The notes below the pieces were generated by a model. The model ran no database searches and was not told where the DNA came from. It was given only the letters and a program-made list of their open reading frames with translations. A program made the translations under genes and the position numbers. Positions 43,876 to 52,542 of a stretch of 64,000 nt of DNA are shown piece by piece. The DNA is from Natronolimnobius sp. AArcel1 (GTDB lineage: Archaea; Halobacteriota; Halobacteria; Halobacteriales; Natrialbaceae). The DNA is taken from positions 124,001 to 188,000 of the forward strand of contig NZ_JAAKXY010000006.1 of NCBI RefSeq assembly GCF_011043775.1. Reading direction: 5' to 3'. The stretch's first letter is position 1, and each line of letters starts with the position of its first letter.

Positions 43876-44772
43876 TTACGAGGCGACCTGTACATCGAAC
43901 TTCCCGGACCACTTGTATGTCCGACCACCCCACTCGAACGACGGTGCAACGAGTGCAAGGATGAGAAAAACGGGAACCAAAAGCAGGGATGGGTACGAAA
44001 GAACGACCGATGCTCGGGTAATGCCTAGCCTCCAATATGCAAGACCTCCAAGCAACGTTGCTACGATCACGCCGACAATCGGGAACATGAGCGCACCTGC
44101 AGAGAAGGCGAGTGAAATCCCAAGAAGGATGGTGGTTTGGAGTGGCTCAAAGCGCCAGGATGTTTTGCCAAGTCGAACGAGTCGGTGATACACGGCTTCG
44201 GGAGATCCATTGACGTCAATCTGTCGACAGTGATCCGTCTCGGCCCAGATGTCGTCTACGTACTCACTCAAGAGCGTGTCATCGCCGACCGTTTGACGAA
44301 GATCGCGAAGAAATGCCGTTTCATCCAGCTTCGTTCGATCAAACGCGACGCCACCGCCCCACACGTACCGACCGGATGCAGGCCCGGACGTGCCCGCAAT
44401 AATCAGGGCTGGTTCAAACAACTGCCAGAGACCAGACCCAGTGTACACTGGGACTTCTGTTGCAGCATCGTGGTTTTTCGCGTGCGTTGTGAGCGTTTCG
44501 ATCCATCCCGCTTCACGATGAACATCATCATCCGTCCAGACTATTATGTCGTCAGTTGCGTGTTCCATTCCCGTTGCAAGCGCGTGCGCCTTTCCCGAAC
44601 AGCCGGCTGGCTCACCAGCGATGAGGACAGTTGCCCGATCTGGAGCCGCATCAACAACTGGAGCCGTAGACGAATCACACACAATAAGCAACGCATCTGA
44701 ATCTCGGAGATTGTCAACCACGGATTCAGCAGCGTTCGTCCATGTATTAGTTGGTAAAATAACACTCGCCAT
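43876..44772 (-). CDS. Glycosyltransferase family 2, membrane-bound; foreign composition
   Basis: A 298-residue GT2 of the ceramide-glucosyltransferase type. LIAGEPAGCSGKAHALATGM and WTDDDVHREAGWIETL supply the nucleotide-sugar and DxD-type metal site, GVAFDRTKLDE follows, and three C-terminal membrane helices end near KWSGKFDVQVAS. It should add a sugar to a lipid acceptor at the inner leaflet. The gene contains no CTCGAG in about 900 bp, whereas neighbours carry the hexamer every 60-150 bp, so it may have been acquired laterally. It sits between hemH and hemE. Confidence 0.88.
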   Translation of the reverse strand: MASVILPTNTWTNAAESVVDNLRDSDALLIVCDSSTAPVVDAAPDRATVLIAGEPAGCSGKAHALATGMEHATDDIIVWTDDDVHREAGWIETLTTHAKNHDAATEVPVYTGSGLWQLFEPALIIAGTSGPASGRYVWGGGVAFDRTKLDETAFLRDLRQTVGDDTLLSEYVDDIWAETDHCRQIDVNGSPEAVYHRLVRLGKTSWRFEPLQTTILLGISLAFSAGALMFPIVGVIVATLLGGLAYWRLGITRASVVLSYPSLLLVPVFLILALVAPSFEWGGRTYKWSGKFDVQVAS

Positions 44773-44857
44773 GTCAACTAATTCAGGTTAGCTCAAATAG
44801 TTGTTCTGTTTCTCTACAGCAACTACACTCCCAATCGTCGAACGAAGTGCGATTAGT

Positions 44858-45883
44858 TCACTGACTACTCGAGCCGTCTGCGTCGTACTGCGTTGCCGTC
44901 TCGAAGAACGCCTCGACGTTTTCGACCGGCGTTTTTCGGTCGACGCCGTGGCCCAGATTGAGAATGTGTCCGTCCCTTCTTGCAGCGTCGATAACGTCGC
45001 GCGTGCGCTCGCGAACGTCCGCCGGATCGCCGTACAACAGCGCTGGATCGAGATTCCCCTGAATCGCAACGTCCTCGAGTGCGTCGAGATCCTGCGTGAT
45101 ATCGACCGTCCAGTCGAGGCCGACCACGTCGGCCCCGCTTTCGGCGAGCAACTCGAGGTTGCCGCTCATGTTGCGCGCGAAGATGATCGTGGGGACGTCG
45201 ACGGCCTCGAGAATCTCCTGATGGAGGGGGAGTAAGAATTTGCGGTAGTCTGCAGGCGAGAGGAGGCCGGCGTAGGTGTCGAACAGTTGGATTGCATCCG
45301 CGCCCGACTCGACCTGATAGGTGACGTACTCGACGATGATGTCGGTAAACGCCTGCAGGAGTCGCTCGAACGCGTCGGGGTGTTCCGCGCGGAGTCGGCG
45401 AATCGCCATGAACGATCGCGACGGCGTTCCCTCACAAACGTACGCGCCGAGCGTGAATGGGCCGCCGGCGAAGCCAAGGACGGCCGCCTGCGAGCCGAGT
45501 TCGTCCGTGAGACGCTCGAGGAGGTCGCCGACGTACCAGAGTTCCTCGCGCACGTCGCCACGTTCGCGGGCTGTGTCTGCCGGTTCCTCGACGGGGTTTT
45601 CGACGACCGGGCCGACGCCGGACTCGAGGTGGTAGGAAAAGCCCAGTGGCTCGAGGACGGTCAGAATATCGGAGTACATGACGACGCCGTCGGGCTGGAA
45701 CCGCTCCCAGGGCTGTAAGGAGATTTCAGCGGCTATGTCCGGCGTGGAAATGGCCTCGAGAAACGAGTAGTCGTCCCGGAGCTCGCGATACTCGGGGAGA
45801 TAGCGTCCGGCCTGGCGCATCATCCACACCGGGGGGCGTTCCGTCTGCTCGCCGTGGGCCGCCCTGATGAACAGCTCTTTCAT
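44858..45883 (-). CDS. hemE: Uroporphyrinogen decarboxylase
   Basis: A 341-residue protein with the UroD start PPVWMMRQAGRYLPEYRELR and central GFAGGPFTLGAYVCEG, LFDTYAGLLSPADYRKF and NLGHGVDRKTPVENV near the C-terminus. It decarboxylates uroporphyrinogen III to coproporphyrinogen III, committing tetrapyrrole to the protoporphyrin branch. The coproporphyrinogen oxidase that should link it to HemG was not seen in the window. It is divergent from the BrkB-family gene. Confidence 0.95.
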   Translation of the reverse strand: MKELFIRAAHGEQTERPPVWMMRQAGRYLPEYRELRDDYSFLEAISTPDIAAEISLQPWERFQPDGVVMYSDILTVLEPLGFSYHLESGVGPVVENPVEEPADTARERGDVREELWYVGDLLERLTDELGSQAAVLGFAGGPFTLGAYVCEGTPSRSFMAIRRLRAEHPDAFERLLQAFTDIIVEYVTYQVESGADAIQLFDTYAGLLSPADYRKFLLPLHQEILEAVDVPTIIFARNMSGNLELLAESGADVVGLDWTVDITQDLDALEDVAIQGNLDPALLYGDPADVRERTRDVIDAARRDGHILNLGHGVDRKTPVENVEAFFETATQYDADGSSSQ

Positions 45884-46013
45884 AGGTTGCTGTTGGACGG
45901 CGGCCGCCTAATAGTTGTGAAAGCGGTCGAATGCACCCGGTTTCGGCGCTCGTATGGCGCTCTCGCGTGATTTGCAAGCGAACCACTATCATTGTGGCGC
46001 TCGTGTGTAGGGT

Positions 46014-47168
46014 ATGGGCACTACCGCCGGAGACGCCGTCTCGTTTGGAAAATCAATCGTTGCGGGTATTCAAGCGAAGAAAGTGCCGTTTATGGCTGCA
46101 AGTCTCGCGTATCAGGCGTTTATTTCGCTGTTACCATTGCTCGTCTTGCTCTTTTTTGTCGTGACGATTCTCGGCGACGAGCAGTTTGCATCCCAGACCA
46201 CCGCAGCGACGGAAGGGTTCTTGCCCGAAAGCGGGCAGTTGCTAATCGAAGAGGCAATCACAGACTCGCCCGCGACCGCGGGGTCGACGCTCATCGGTCT
46301 CGTTATCCTACTGTGGGGGTCGCTGAAAATATTCCGTGGCCTCGACACGGCGTTTTCGGAAATCTACGAGTCTGGAGACAAAGGCTCGTTCGTCTCACAG
46401 CTCCAGGACGCACTGCTCGTGCTCGGAACGATTGGCGGTGCCCTGATCGCCGCTGTCGTTGCGAGTCTCGTGCTCGCGTTCTTCCCGGACATTCCGTTTA
46501 TTGGTATTGTGCAGCCGCTCTTTCTCGTCGTAATTCTCTCAGTTGCTTTCTTCCCGATGTACTACTTCTTTCCCGACGTTAGCGTTGCCAAACGCGAAGT
46601 CATCCCCGGCGTTCTCGTCGCCGCCATCGGCTGGACGATACTGCAGTCGCTCTTTAGCGTCTACGTCTCGTTTGCCGGCGATTCCGAGGCCGCCGGCCCA
46701 CTTGGTGCGATTTTGCTCTTGCTCACGTGGCTGTACTTCGGGTCAATGATCCTGCTCGTCGGCGGTGTCATCAACGCCGTCGGCGCAGGTCGCATCGAGG
46801 TGACAACCGACGAAGAAGACGACCTCCCCGGCATTCCCGACTCGGACCGGCCAGCCTTCGTCGATCGCGAGCGCCGGACACACGAACGCCTCGAGCGCTC
46901 ACTCGAGTCTGTAACGCGCGAGCGTGACCTGCTCAAAAACGACTTGCGCACACAGCGCCAACGGCGCTATCAGCTTGAGGATCGACTTACCGAACTCGAG
47001 GCTGAACGCGAGTCCCTCGAGCACGACCGTGATCGACTCGAGGCGAAGAACGTTCGACTCCGGCAGCGACTCGATGTCGCCGAGGACACCTCGGGCTGGC
47101 GGTGGTTTGCTCGGCAGGCACTCGCCCATGTTCGGACGATTCGTATCGGGACGAGTAGTCAGGACTGA
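46014..47168 (+). CDS. YihY/BrkB family membrane protein with C-terminal coiled coil
   Basis: A 384-residue protein. Residues 1-270 have about six membrane segments and the BrkB pattern (FMAASLAYQAFISLLPLLVLL, then LLLTWLYFGSMILLVGGVINAVGA). From about residue 285 to 370 a charged coiled coil follows (RERRTHERLERSLESVTRER, LTELEAERESLEHDRDRLEAK). Bacterial BrkB/YihY are predicted transporters; the family's role is unclear. The coiled coil appended after the membrane part is a less usual addition. Confidence 0.85.
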   Translation: MGTTAGDAVSFGKSIVAGIQAKKVPFMAASLAYQAFISLLPLLVLLFFVVTILGDEQFASQTTAATEGFLPESGQLLIEEAITDSPATAGSTLIGLVILLWGSLKIFRGLDTAFSEIYESGDKGSFVSQLQDALLVLGTIGGALIAAVVASLVLAFFPDIPFIGIVQPLFLVVILSVAFFPMYYFFPDVSVAKREVIPGVLVAAIGWTILQSLFSVYVSFAGDSEAAGPLGAILLLLTWLYFGSMILLVGGVINAVGAGRIEVTTDEEDDLPGIPDSDRPAFVDRERRTHERLERSLESVTRERDLLKNDLRTQRQRRYQLEDRLTELEAERESLEHDRDRLEAKNVRLRQRLDVAEDTSGWRWFARQALAHVRTIRIGTSSQD

Positions 47169-47350
47169 GACGGGTTCCTGTCCGTCAGTTCCGGTGCAAC
47201 CGCGACCCGGGCAGCGGTTGCAACGGTGGACTCGCTGCACTCCTCCACCAAGACTCGTCTCACACGGTTCGACTCACCGCCGGTACATCGGTACAGCAAT
47301 CTGTACGAGAAACCCGGGCACCTTAGTAGCGATAGCGCGCAGTCTCGGCT

Positions 47351-47773
47351 GTGTCGTATCCAGTTCGGGACGCACGCGAGCGGATCCAGACGGCCCATCA
47401 GCCGATCATTGCCGCGATCAACGACTGTGCAACGCAGGTTGCTGCGCCCTGGGATACCGCGCGAACGACCAATCCCGACGCTGTCGTCGATCCGCTTCGG
47501 CGTGCGCTTGCAGAGCGCGGCGTGCTCGCAGAACTTGTGTCATTGCTGGTCGATGTCGTCGAGGCAATCGGATACGAGTGTCATGGATCGCCGGTGCCCG
47601 CACCGCCGTACGTGATCGTGACCAGTCGCGGCCCGATGGTCCGTGTCACGATCGATCCGGGACGCCTGGTTATCCGGTTTGACGCGTTCGAAGTGCTTCG
47701 CGATCCTGACCCCGAGCGCCGGGCAACGTACCACCGTTGTGACGGCGTCACCGTTTCCGTCTCACTCGAGTAG
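47351..47773 (+). CDS. Conserved haloarchaeal protein, unknown function
   Basis: A 140-residue protein with GTG start (VSYPVRDARERIQTAHQPI). It is helical at first (PLRRALAERGVLAELVSLLVDVVEAIG), then a beta-rich half with YVIVTSRGPMVRVTIDPGRLVIRFDAFEVL and DPERRATYHRCDGVTVSVSLE. No catalytic motif is evident. It may bind a small ligand or nucleic acid. It lies 182 nt after the BrkB gene and 165 nt before the His-rich lipoprotein gene. Confidence 0.65.
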   Translation: MSYPVRDARERIQTAHQPIIAAINDCATQVAAPWDTARTTNPDAVVDPLRRALAERGVLAELVSLLVDVVEAIGYECHGSPVPAPPYVIVTSRGPMVRVTIDPGRLVIRFDAFEVLRDPDPERRATYHRCDGVTVSVSLE

Positions 47774-47938
47774 ACAGAGCCTGTTTTCGGTCCTCGAGTG
47801 GCGCTTGGTTCGTGGGCGTTATGGTGTCACAACAGCCATTGGCGCGGTTTTAGCATCTCAAACCGGACCCTTACCTCCAATTAATAATATCGTCAGGTTC
47901 ATTACTAACTACCCGTAACTGGCAGGTGGTGACTACTA

Positions 47939-48919
47939 GTGACTGATTCACGACGCTCGTCTCGTCGGTCATTGCTCGCGACATCCGGCTCTCTTGCAGC
48001 GCTTGCTGTTGCCGGTTGTCTCGGCGATGATGACGAGGCAGACGACAGCGGGAACGGCAATGGGGACGGAAGCGACGACCACGACGACGATCACGATCAT
48101 GACGATGATCACGACCACGATGATGACCATGATCACGATCACGACGATCATGACCATGACCTTCCCGTTGCTGAGTTCGAGGTTCTCGACCGCGACCACG
48201 ACGAGGAGGTAGTCGTCTACGTCCACGGCGACCACTGGCACGACGACCCCCTCGAGGTCCCTACTGACGATAATCTCTCACTCGGCGCGTTCGTCGAAGA
48301 CGAGGATGGCGACGAGATCGAACTCGGCGATGACCTCGAACTTGAGGTCGATATCGTCAGCGGCGACGACGTAATTGACGTCGACTTCCACGGCGATCAC
48401 GTCCACATCCATGGCGAGGAAGAGGGCTTCGCGGATATTACGTTCCAGCTCGTCGAAGACGGTGAGGTTGGCTACGAAACGCCGGAACTCGAGGTCGACG
48501 TTGGTGACCACGACCACGATGACCACGACCACGAGCACGGCGAGGTCGACGAACTGAAAATCCTTGATCGGTCCGAGGACCCACACGAAGAGGTTGCAGA
48601 GTATCACGACGGCCACTGGCACGGCGAACTCCCGCACATCCACACTGACGATAACGTCTCACTGGGCGGCGAGTTCTACGACGACCACGGCGACGAGATT
48701 CCGATTGGCAGCTCCGAGGAGTACGAACTCGGCGTTCGTGTCGCTGATGATGCCGACGACGATATCGTCGAAATCGACGAAGACGACGACTTCCACGGCG
48801 ACCACGTCCACATCCACGGCGTCGAAGAGGGTGAGACTGAGGTCGTCTTCATGCAGTGGCACGACGACCACGCCGATTGGGAAAGCGAGCCAATCGCAAT
48901 CGAGGTTGACGACCACTAA
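47939..48919 (+). CDS. His/Asp-rich Tat lipoprotein with two copies of an HWH/HGD domain (putative zinc chaperone)
   Basis: A 326-residue protein with GTG start and Shine-Dalgarno-like GGTGGTGA about 8 nt before it. A twin-arginine signal (RRSSRRSLLATSG) leads to a lipobox Cys27. Residues 46-73 are nearly all His and Asp, a metal-binding tract. Two copies of a roughly 105-residue domain follow: copy A 90-188 (HGDHWHDD at 96-103, FHGDHVHIHG at 150-159) and copy B 217-324 (HDGHWHGE at 223-230, FHGDHVHIHG at 285-294), with another His/Asp run at 189-200 between them. The same domain occurs inside the adjacent ZnuA. It probably collects zinc for the binding protein. I know no named family for this domain. 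Confidence 0.85.
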   Translation: MTDSRRSSRRSLLATSGSLAALAVAGCLGDDDEADDSGNGNGDGSDDHDDDHDHDDDHDHDDDHDHDHDDHDHDLPVAEFEVLDRDHDEEVVVYVHGDHWHDDPLEVPTDDNLSLGAFVEDEDGDEIELGDDLELEVDIVSGDDVIDVDFHGDHVHIHGEEEGFADITFQLVEDGEVGYETPELEVDVGDHDHDDHDHEHGEVDELKILDRSEDPHEEVAEYHDGHWHGELPHIHTDDNVSLGGEFYDDHGDEIPIGSSEEYELGVRVADDADDDIVEIDEDDDFHGDHVHIHGVEEGETEVVFMQWHDDHADWESEPIAIEVDDH

Positions 48920-49166
48920 GATGATTTGCTGTCCCGATTTGCCGGTGTGGCCGCAGGACGGTTCGCGGTTGCATCGTCACTAACGGACAGCAGATCGTAT
49001 TAGGCCCCTGCTGACGAGCGGATTCGTCGTGGCATCCGGCGAATCCGCTCTCCACTGCCTGCGATCGCGGGCGTTCTGCTCGCGACTCGCTCCTTCCTGC
49101 GGTGTTACTAGCGATCCCCGCTATAGCTGGCACCGATTATTAACTAACTTGCTACGGATAACAACC

Positions 49167-49174
49167 CTTTTACC
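49167..49174 (+). promoter_or_regulatory. znuA TATA element
   Basis: CTTTTACC at 49167-49174 lies about 22-29 nt before the ATG, and an AT-rich ATTATTAACTAAC segment at about 49133-49147 lies just upstream. A similar ATTACTAACTA occurs at 47901-47911 upstream of the His-rich gene, so a shared regulator is possible. Confidence 0.4.
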
Positions 49175-49195
49175 CAAGAGGCCGTACCCTCGTAC

Positions 49196-50614
49196 ATGAA
49201 CCGAACACGCCGTTCAGTACTGCGCTCGAGTGCGAGCGTCGGTGCGGGTGCCGTTGCACTTGGTGGGCTTGCGGGGTGTTTGAGCGAGCCCGACACTGAA
49301 AGCAATCCTGACGGCGGCTACGCAGCATTTTTTGCGCTGTGGGATTGGGCTGAACAGGTTTCTGGTGACCAGATGGACTTTGAGAATCCTGTAGACACAG
49401 GCGAGATGGGGCACGGCTGGGATCCACAGAGTGACCTCATCGCGGATATCGCCGGAACAGAGGTGTTTGTCTATCTCGACACGCCCGAGTTCGCCTGGGC
49501 ACAGGACTTAGCTGGTGACCTCGAGAACGATTACGATCATATCACGCTCATCGACGCGATGGAGGGTCTCGGCTCGGAGTTGCTCCCTGCGGCTGGCGAT
49601 GACCACGACCACGATCACAACGGCGACGGTGACCACGAAGAAGCGGACGAGTACGACGACGATCCAACAGCGGTTTCGATCACGACGTTCGACCTTTTCG
49701 ATCGCCAGACGGGTTCCCAGGGTGCCTACTGGCACAATGACCACTGGCATCAGGGACTGCCTGACGTCCCAGTCGACAGCTACGCTGCCGTCGATGCCGT
49801 TGTCGAAGACGACGATGGGCGCGTCCTTCCACTCGGCGAGGACGAACCGTTTTCACTCGACGCTCGCATCGTCGACGGTGCAAGCGAAGATGTCGCCGAG
49901 ATCGAATCACACGGCGACTATATCGAGTTCCACGGCCTCGAGACGGGACGAACCCGCGTCATCTTCGAACTCGTTGCCGACGACGAGGTTGTCTGGGACA
50001 GCAGCGACGATACGCTCACACTCGAGGTTGTCGAGGAACTCGAGGATGATGCGGTACCGGAGTTTTACGATCCACACGTCTGGACGGATCCAGTACTCGC
50101 TCAGGAAATGATCGAGACAATTGCGGATGGACTTGCCGACCTCGACCCGGATAATGCAGAGGCGTATCACGACAACGCCGCAGACTACAACAACCGCCTC
50201 GAGGAGGTTCACGAGCAGTTCCAGACACTTTCTGAGGAAGCCGATCGCGATATTGCCGTCCTCGCGGGTCACGACTCCTTCCAGTATATTGAGGACCGAT
50301 ACGGCTTTGAGATTCACACGCCAGCACCGATCTCTCCCGATGCAGAGTTGACGCCAGGTGATCTTGGGGACACGATCGAACTCATCGACGAGTACGACAT
50401 CGAGACGATTCTGTACGACCCCTTCGATGCAAACGAGGGTGAAATGCCCCGCGAAGCCGAGCACTTACTCGAGAACAGTCAGGCAACGGAGGCCGTCCCA
50501 ATCAGTCCTGCCGAGGGGACGATGTCGGAGTGGAACGAAAACGACTGGGGATGGCTCGAGCAGATGGAAGAGCTAAACATACCTGCACTGCAGGATGCAC
50601 TCGGAGCGGAGTAG
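49196..50614 (+). CDS. znuA: Zinc ABC transporter substrate-binding protein (ZnuA-like) with inserted HWH domain
   Basis: A 472-residue cluster A-I binding protein. A Tat-like N-terminus (RTRRSVLRSSA) ends at lipobox C28. The zinc ligands are in place: H73 (MGHGWDP), H294 (DPHVWTDP), H359 (AGHDSFQYIEDRYG) and D408 (LYDPFDA). The protein is far longer than the usual 300 residues because residues 135-280 hold a His/Asp stretch (DDHDHDHNGDGDH) plus a domain (174-279, NDHWHQG and SHGDYIEFHG) equal to those in the preceding lipoprotein. In normal ZnuA this place is the flexible His-rich loop. It delivers zinc to the membrane permease encoded downstream. Confidence 0.92.
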   Translation: MNRTRRSVLRSSASVGAGAVALGGLAGCLSEPDTESNPDGGYAAFFALWDWAEQVSGDQMDFENPVDTGEMGHGWDPQSDLIADIAGTEVFVYLDTPEFAWAQDLAGDLENDYDHITLIDAMEGLGSELLPAAGDDHDHDHNGDGDHEEADEYDDDPTAVSITTFDLFDRQTGSQGAYWHNDHWHQGLPDVPVDSYAAVDAVVEDDDGRVLPLGEDEPFSLDARIVDGASEDVAEIESHGDYIEFHGLETGRTRVIFELVADDEVVWDSSDDTLTLEVVEELEDDAVPEFYDPHVWTDPVLAQEMIETIADGLADLDPDNAEAYHDNAADYNNRLEEVHEQFQTLSEEADRDIAVLAGHDSFQYIEDRYGFEIHTPAPISPDAELTPGDLGDTIELIDEYDIETILYDPFDANEGEMPREAEHLLENSQATEAVPISPAEGTMSEWNENDWGWLEQMEELNIPALQDALGAE

Positions 50615-50662
50615 AATGCAAGCTATACGTACCCCCACAGCGGAACTACTGGTGAGTCGAGC

Positions 50663-51403
50663 GTGAGTTCAGCCGTCGATATTCGGAACGTTTCGTTTGC
50701 CTACGGTGACCAGACTGCACTCGAGGATGTCACCCTGACTGTCGAGTCCGGAGATTTCCTCGGGTTGATCGGCCCAAACGGGTCGGGAAAGACCACTCTT
50801 CTTCATATTATGCTCGGGCTGCTCAGCCCGGATAGTGGGGCCGTTGAGTTGTTCGGGCAGGATGTCGATTCGTTCGAACAGGGTGAACGCATTGGCTACG
50901 TGTCGCAGAAAGCGACAGATCGTGGCGGAACGATGCCGGTAACTGTCCGCGAGTGTGTTCGCATGGGTCGATTCGCCCACGTCGGTCATGGCCGACTCAG
51001 TGACGAAGACCGAGACATTGCGGATGACGCCCTCGAGACGGTCGACATTATGGACCTTGCAGACCAGCAGATGAACCAGCTTTCGGGTGGCCAACGCCAG
51101 CGAGCCTACATCGCACGGGCGCTTGCCTCCGAAGCCGACCTGCTTGCACTGGACGAGCCGACAGTTGGCGTCGACGCGGAATCGCGCGATGCATTTTACC
51201 AGTTACTCGAGTCGTTGAATGAGTCCGGAATCACGATCATCCTGATCGAACACGATATTGGCGTCGTCACGGATCGGGCGGATCGAATCGCCTGCATCAA
51301 TACGCAACTGTATCACCACGGCGACACGGAGTCGTTCGTCGAAAGCGATGCGCTGAGTGAAGCCTACGGGGCGACAGGCACAGTCGTCCACCATCACCAC
51401 TGA
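50663..51403 (+). CDS. znuC: Zinc ABC transporter ATP-binding protein (ZnuC)
   Basis: A 246-residue ABC ATPase with GTG start. The Walker A is GPNGSGKTT, signature LSGGQRQRAYIARALA and Walker B LLALDEP with the following H-loop LIEHDIG. The C-terminus ends HHHH, adding possible metal binding. It powers zinc import with the permease. It follows znuA by 48 nt and its TGA overlaps the permease ATG (TGATG). Confidence 0.95.
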   Translation: MSSAVDIRNVSFAYGDQTALEDVTLTVESGDFLGLIGPNGSGKTTLLHIMLGLLSPDSGAVELFGQDVDSFEQGERIGYVSQKATDRGGTMPVTVRECVRMGRFAHVGHGRLSDEDRDIADDALETVDIMDLADQQMNQLSGGQRQRAYIARALASEADLLALDEPTVGVDAESRDAFYQLLESLNESGITIILIEHDIGVVTDRADRIACINTQLYHHGDTESFVESDALSEAYGATGTVVHHHH

Positions 51404-52488
51404 TGAGCGGAGACGAACCCACCTCGATGGCACACGACGCCTCGGATACACAGGCGATGGAAGCCAATCCAACCAGCCTTCGCTACCGCCTCGAGTCCGT
51501 TGCTCTCGGACTCGTTGGGTTACTCGCGGTGGCGATGCTCGTCTTTATTGCACTCGATTGGCTGCGCCATCTCAACGCGGACGCAGCGGTGCTGTTCGAT
51601 CAGTTCCTGGTCGCTGGCATGTGGTTTGACTACTACGCTGGGACGAACGTCTTCCAGCATGCCTTTATGTGGCGGATGATCGCAACAGGCGTCCTCGTGG
51701 GAATCGTTGCGCCGCTTATCGGAACCTATCTCGTTCATCGGCAGATGGCGCTGATCGGCGAGACACTCGCACATACTGCCTTTGCCGGCGTTGCCATCGG
51801 ATTTCTCGTCATCGCGGTGACTGGCTGGGAGGGGTCGCTCTTGCTCGTTGCACTCATCGTCAGCATACTCGGTGCACTTGGCGTCCAGTGGCTAACTGAA
51901 CATACCAACACGTTCGGCGACGTGCCCATTGCGATTATGCTCACCGGGAGTTTCGCCGTCGGGACGCTACTGATTAGCTGGGGCCGCGGAACGATGTCTG
52001 TCGCCATTGATATCGAAGGGTGGCTCTTTGGCAGTCTCTCGGTGATTCCCTCTGGCGGCGCACGCATGATGGCCGTCCTCACTGTCTCCGTCGTCGCCGT
52101 GATTGCACTCACCTACAAGCAACTACTGTTTATCACGTTTGACGAGCAGGCCGCTCGAGTCGCCCAACTCAACGTCACGGCGTACAACACCCTGTTGGTC
52201 GTGATGACTGCCGTCGTCGTCGTTGGCGCAATGCAGATTCTCGGCGTCATCCTCGTTGCTGGCATGCTTGTCATCCCCGTCGCTGCCGCCTCACAGATCG
52301 CTCACAGCTTCCGTGAGACGCTCTTTCTCTCCGTTTTGTTCGGCCAGTTTGCCGTACTTGGCGGGTTCGCGTTCGCGCTAAGTCAAAGCCTCCCTCCAGG
52401 TGGGTCGATTATCGTCGTCGCGATTGGCTGTTATCTCGCGACTATTGCCCTCTCCGATCGGTCCGGTGTTGCTCTGTCGATGCACTAA
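51403..52488 (+). CDS. znuB: Zinc ABC transporter permease (ZnuB)
   Basis: A 361-residue ABC-3 permease with about eight to nine membrane segments. The N-terminal cytosolic extension (MSGDEPTSMAHDASDTQAME) is followed by FMWRMIATGVLVGIVAPLIGTYLVHRQMALIGETLAHTAFAGVAIGF, the family core. GAMQILGVILVAGMLVIPVAAASQIA is the second conserved region. It forms the zinc channel with ZnuC. Translation is coupled to znuC by the TGATG overlap. Confidence 0.95.
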   Translation: MSGDEPTSMAHDASDTQAMEANPTSLRYRLESVALGLVGLLAVAMLVFIALDWLRHLNADAAVLFDQFLVAGMWFDYYAGTNVFQHAFMWRMIATGVLVGIVAPLIGTYLVHRQMALIGETLAHTAFAGVAIGFLVIAVTGWEGSLLLVALIVSILGALGVQWLTEHTNTFGDVPIAIMLTGSFAVGTLLISWGRGTMSVAIDIEGWLFGSLSVIPSGGARMMAVLTVSVVAVIALTYKQLLFITFDEQAARVAQLNVTAYNTLLVVMTAVVVVGAMQILGVILVAGMLVIPVAAASQIAHSFRETLFLSVLFGQFAVLGGFAFALSQSLPPGGSIIVVAIGCYLATIALSDRSGVALSMH

Positions 52489-52542
52489 TTCGGTGTGCCT
52501 CACTGTCACAGGGCCTTTGTGTTCCTGGTCCATACTACATCT

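Noticed and set aside
48080-48165. Tandem-looking GATCATGACGAT repeats
   Set aside because: They are codon repeats for the His/Asp tract of the lipoprotein, in frame, and not a separate repeat array or CRISPR.
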